Origin: Lachnospiraceae bacterium
GTDB taxonomy: Bacteria > Bacillota > Clostridia > Lachnospirales > Lachnospiraceae
DNA length: 45,746 nucleotides
Direction of reading: 5' to 3'
Assembly (NCBI GenBank): GCA_018384375.1
Contig: JAHAYJ010000055.1
Span: 1 to 45,746, forward strand
Within the stretch, counting starts at the first letter, position 1; each line of letters opens with the position of its first letter. The position numbers and the translations under genes are program-made. Below are positions 43,801 to 45,746 of this stretch, piece by piece. Under the pieces are notes generated by a model. The model made no database searches. It was not told the DNA's origin and worked only from the letters and a program-made list of their open reading frames with translations.

Positions 43801-44520
43801 ATGTTTGGTTTGGGTACATTCATCAATACCGGTGCAGTCATCGCAGGAGGTCTTTTGGGCGTTACACTGAAAAAAGGAATCCCGGAAAGCTGCCGCAACA
43901 CTCTGTCGCACGCCTGCGGCGTTTCCACCATCTTTATCGGCGTATCCGGTGTATTAAAGCAGATGCTGGTAATCACCGACGGCCAGCTTGAGACAAAAGG
44001 AACCCTGTTACTCATTTTTTCACTGGTTCTGGGCGGTTTCGTCGGCGAACTGCTTGCAATTGAAGATCGATTGGAAAAACTGGGGGAAATTCTAAAGAAA
44101 AAGCTGCATTCGGAAAAGGATGATCATTTCGTGGAAGGCTTCGTCACTTCCACCCTCGTCATCTGTATTGGTGCCATGGCAATTGTGGGTTCCATTGAGG
44201 ACGGCCTTACCGGCAACTACTCTACCCTTACCGCCAAGGCAATCCTTGACTTTGTAATCGTACTCATCTTTGCCTCTACTTTGGGTAAAGGCGTCATTTT
44301 TTCTGCCATTCCCTTGTTCGTATATCAGGGAAGCATCACCTGTCTTGCCGCATTGCTTGGCAACTTTATGAGTACTGCCTTGATCAATGATATTTCCTTT
44401 GTTGGTTCTGCACTGATCTTCTGTGTGGGTATCAATGTTGCCTTTGGGAAAAAATTTCGTGTGGGGAATCTGCTGCCCGCACTGCTGATTCCGATGATTT
44501 ACAGCCTTCTTCCCTTTTAA
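43801..44520 (+). CDS. DUF554 family membrane protein (YdfK-like)
   Basis: A 239-residue protein with about seven transmembrane helices. GTFINTGAVIAGGLLGVTLKK at the start, CIGAMAIVGSIEDGLTGNYSTLTAKAILD in the middle and FCVGINVAFGKKFRVGNLLPALLIP at the end are typical of DUF554. It is a putative channel or transporter of unknown substrate. GGAGG lies 6 nt before ATG 43801; 17 upstream residues of the open frame are untranslated promoter. Single gene. Confidence 0.9.
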   Translation: MFGLGTFINTGAVIAGGLLGVTLKKGIPESCRNTLSHACGVSTIFIGVSGVLKQMLVITDGQLETKGTLLLIFSLVLGGFVGELLAIEDRLEKLGEILKKKLHSEKDDHFVEGFVTSTLVICIGAMAIVGSIEDGLTGNYSTLTAKAILDFVIVLIFASTLGKGVIFSAIPLFVYQGSITCLAALLGNFMSTALINDISFVGSALIFCVGINVAFGKKFRVGNLLPALLIPMIYSLLPF

Positions 44521-44736
44521 GGCACGGCTTCTTCCATTCGTCGCGCCATGCTGCTTCCCATTGTGATTTTGCGCATGCGCAGGCTCCCTTGTTTCTGGCA
44601 AATCCACCAAACTTTCATATGATAAAAAGTTTTTCCTTACAGAATTTCATTTTCAAATGCTAAAATAATGCTGTAACGATTGTCAATCCCATATCAAAAT
44701 AGGTTGACATAACACATCAGAAGTGAGGAAAAATAA

Positions 44737-44976
44737 ATGAAACGAGTAAAAGCCGCATGTATCACACAGATATTACATTTCATGCTGAAGGAAGATTTTG
44801 GACATGATTATGCCGTACAGTTAGTATCCGAAGAGGTGAAAAAGTATAAAGCTCACCTTGACAAAACCGGAACCAAGTACAAAATTCTCTCAGAGACAAC
44901 GCAGGACGATGGTTCTGTAATCATAGAGATCAAGAAGCAGTATAATACTTCTCCGGTTGGGGATTACTTAAATTAA
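44737..44976 (+). CDS. Small protein of unknown function
   Basis: A 79-residue soluble, basic-acidic protein: MKRVKAACITQILHFMLKED, a helix (VQLVSEEVKKYKAHLDKTG) and a beta hairpin (KYKILSETTQDDGSVIIEIK), ending SPVGDYLN. GAGGA precedes ATG 44737 and a strong terminator follows, so it is very likely a real monocistronic gene. I cannot name the family. Confidence 0.72.
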   Translation: MKRVKAACITQILHFMLKEDFGHDYAVQLVSEEVKKYKAHLDKTGTKYKILSETTQDDGSVIIEIKKQYNTSPVGDYLN

Positions 44977-44993
44977 TCAGCTTACTATTTACG

Positions 44994-45036
44994 AAAACCC
45001 GCCCCTTTGCTAATGAAGCAAAAGAGCGGGTTTTTA
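44994..45036 (+). terminator. Terminator of the 79-residue protein gene
   Basis: AAAACCCGC..CTTTGC pairs with GCAAAAGAGCGGGTTTTT over an AATGAA loop, with a T tract. The 45037-45212 gap holds a hairpin CCTGAGG/CCTCAGG (about 45064-45114) and no gene. Confidence 0.9.
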
Positions 45037-45212
45037 GTTGTTTTGTCCCTGTTTATTATCTTCCTGAGGGAATGCTCCCGATTATTTCTCAGTACAAAAA
45101 AGCTATCCTCAGGTACTTCATAATCAAATGGGGAATCCGTAGTATAATAAAAACAGAATACATATAGTAAAACACATTATGTACAGATCAATACCCCTAT
45201 TTTAGTCAGTAA

Positions 45213-45650
45213 AAAATCTTTGTAGTAATCACATACAAATATCCATACTTTATAAATAATACTAAAGAAAAGAATATAAGTAGTATTTTTGTAATCAGTG
45301 GCGTTGTAATTGCTGTATGGCAATACTATCTCTCTTGTATAAGCACCCAAACTAATCTAGCACTTCAACAGGTGCAACGTGCAATTGATTTATCTGAATA
45401 CTATAAGGATAATATACTAAGATATGCTCCTGCAATTTCATATATATTTGACGAAATTGGAGTTTCTCCCATCTTGAATAAATTAAGACTAAATCAACTG
45501 AAAAATTTTGATAAAAATGAACTGGAAGAATTGCTATCACCAAGTGATATAGAAATCTTAAAAAACTCACAATTTACCAATAATTTTATGAAGAAGTGGG
45601 CATTCAGTATACAGAATGCCCAATTCTTCATAAAATTTAATGGTAAATAG
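45213..45650 (+). CDS. Truncated membrane-anchored protein at window end
   Basis: An open frame from a TAA at 45210 to a TAG at 45648. It encodes a transmembrane helix (SSIFVISGVVIAVWQYYLSC, about 45278-45335) followed by a soluble helical region (RAIDLSEYYKDNILRYAPAI, KNFDKNELEELLSPSDIEIL). No ATG, GTG or TTG lies before the helix; the first is GTG 45372, after it. The start may therefore be lost or non-canonical. From 45610 on, the reading is simply the reverse arm of a palindrome, so the true C-terminus is probably missing. It resembles Firmicutes hypothetical proteins of about 300 residues with one N-terminal helix. Confidence 0.5.
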   Translation, partial: KIFVVITYKYPYFINNTKEKNISSIFVISGVVIAVWQYYLSCISTQTNLALQQVQRAIDLSEYYKDNILRYAPAISYIFDEIGVSPILNKLRLNQLKNFDKNELEELLSPSDIEILKNSQFTNNFMKKWAFSIQNAQFFIKFNGK

Positions 45651-45746
45651 AGACTTTTTTAAGATTTCTATATCACTAGGTGATAGCAATTATTACAGTT
45701 CATTTTTATAAAAATTTTTCAGTTGATTTAGTCTTAATTTATTCAA
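45474..45746. repeat. Long imperfect palindrome at the window end
   Basis: Left arm 45474-45606 and right arm 45613-45746 are inverted copies with the centre at GTATAC (45607-45612). Over the outer 91 bp there are four mismatches (45510/45710, 45525/45695, 45528/45692, 45542/45678); the inner part has about five more and a one-base indel. In eight of nine mismatches the right arm has A on the forward strand. The repeat reaches the last base and may continue outside. It may be real or a fold-back assembly artefact. Confidence 0.85.

Noticed and set aside
45474-45746. Palindrome as a diversity-generating retroelement
   Set aside because: The A-biased mismatches fit, but there is no reverse transcriptase, the copies are inverted and contiguous, and a contig-end fold-back explains it. 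Kept only as a finding with both readings.
1-45746. CRISPR array
   Set aside because: No regularly spaced repeat series with unique spacers was seen on reading through; the only short direct repeats are the two at 25157 and 25209.

Overview
The window looks like a chromosomal stretch, quite possibly one whole contig, of a Firmicutes (Bacillota) gut-type Clostridia, most likely a Lachnospiraceae member. The reasons are AT-rich intergenic DNA, strong AGGAGG ribosome-binding sites, TTGACA/TATAAT promoters, CcpA-type control, a monocistronic tRNA-Gly without encoded CCA, a T7SSb (WXG100/EssC) locus and Clostridia-type gene fusions. The left end starts exactly at the terminal repeat of an IS66 element and the right end lies inside a long palindrome. 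Both are typical places for an assembly to stop.

Layout. 1-2688: complete IS66 element (tnpA-tnpB-tnpC, reverse strand). 2.8-4.5 kb: reverse-strand lipid pair (diacylglycerol kinase-like, PAP2 phosphatase). 4.6-10.2 kb: glyA, a LUD-domain protein, a decayed promoter-terminator unit, a GH3 (NagZ-like) gene with an sstT transporter, and tRNA-Gly followed by a GC-rich hairpin patch. 10.3-12.5 kb: an intact AAA/DUF4143 ATPase, then a scar of two gene fragments (DUF4143-type ATPase head, class III cyclase tail). 12.5-16.9 kb: three-gene ABC operon (FtsX-like permease, YwaF-like membrane protein, GAF-ABC ATPase fusion). 16.9-19.0 kb: XRE remnant, GNAT, an 18-residue reverse-strand small ORF, an orphan VbhA-type antitoxin with a deleted Fic toxin, and a VOC protein.

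19.1-24.9 kb is the most interesting part. It is a five-gene operon built like dltABCD (MBOAT transferase, SGNH/DltD-like protein, amino-acid adenylation enzyme, carrier protein) with an extra fold-type III PLP decarboxylase between the adenylation and carrier genes. The combination suggests that an amino acid is activated, loaded on the carrier, decarboxylated there (as BtrK does in butirosin synthesis) and moved to a surface polymer. This is inferred from domains and order only.

25-29 kb: GNAT-YunG fusion, ArsC/Spx-family reductase, gene relics, a small unknown gene, and an IS110 transposase with a long structured upstream region where a bridge RNA would lie. 29-35.1 kb: reverse-strand T7SSb locus (EssC, EsaB/YukD and four WXG100-size proteins) without EssA, EssB or EsaA. 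35.3-36.9 kb: lipoprotein and ZIP metal transporter. 37-42.7 kb: unsaturated-uronate catabolic operon (kduI, kduD, rpiB-like, eda-VOC, kdgK) divergent from an AraC regulator whose promoter carries a perfect cre site. 42.8-45.7 kb: a FliD-tail-like protein, a DUF554 membrane protein, a small unknown protein, and a truncated membrane-anchored protein running into the terminal palindrome.
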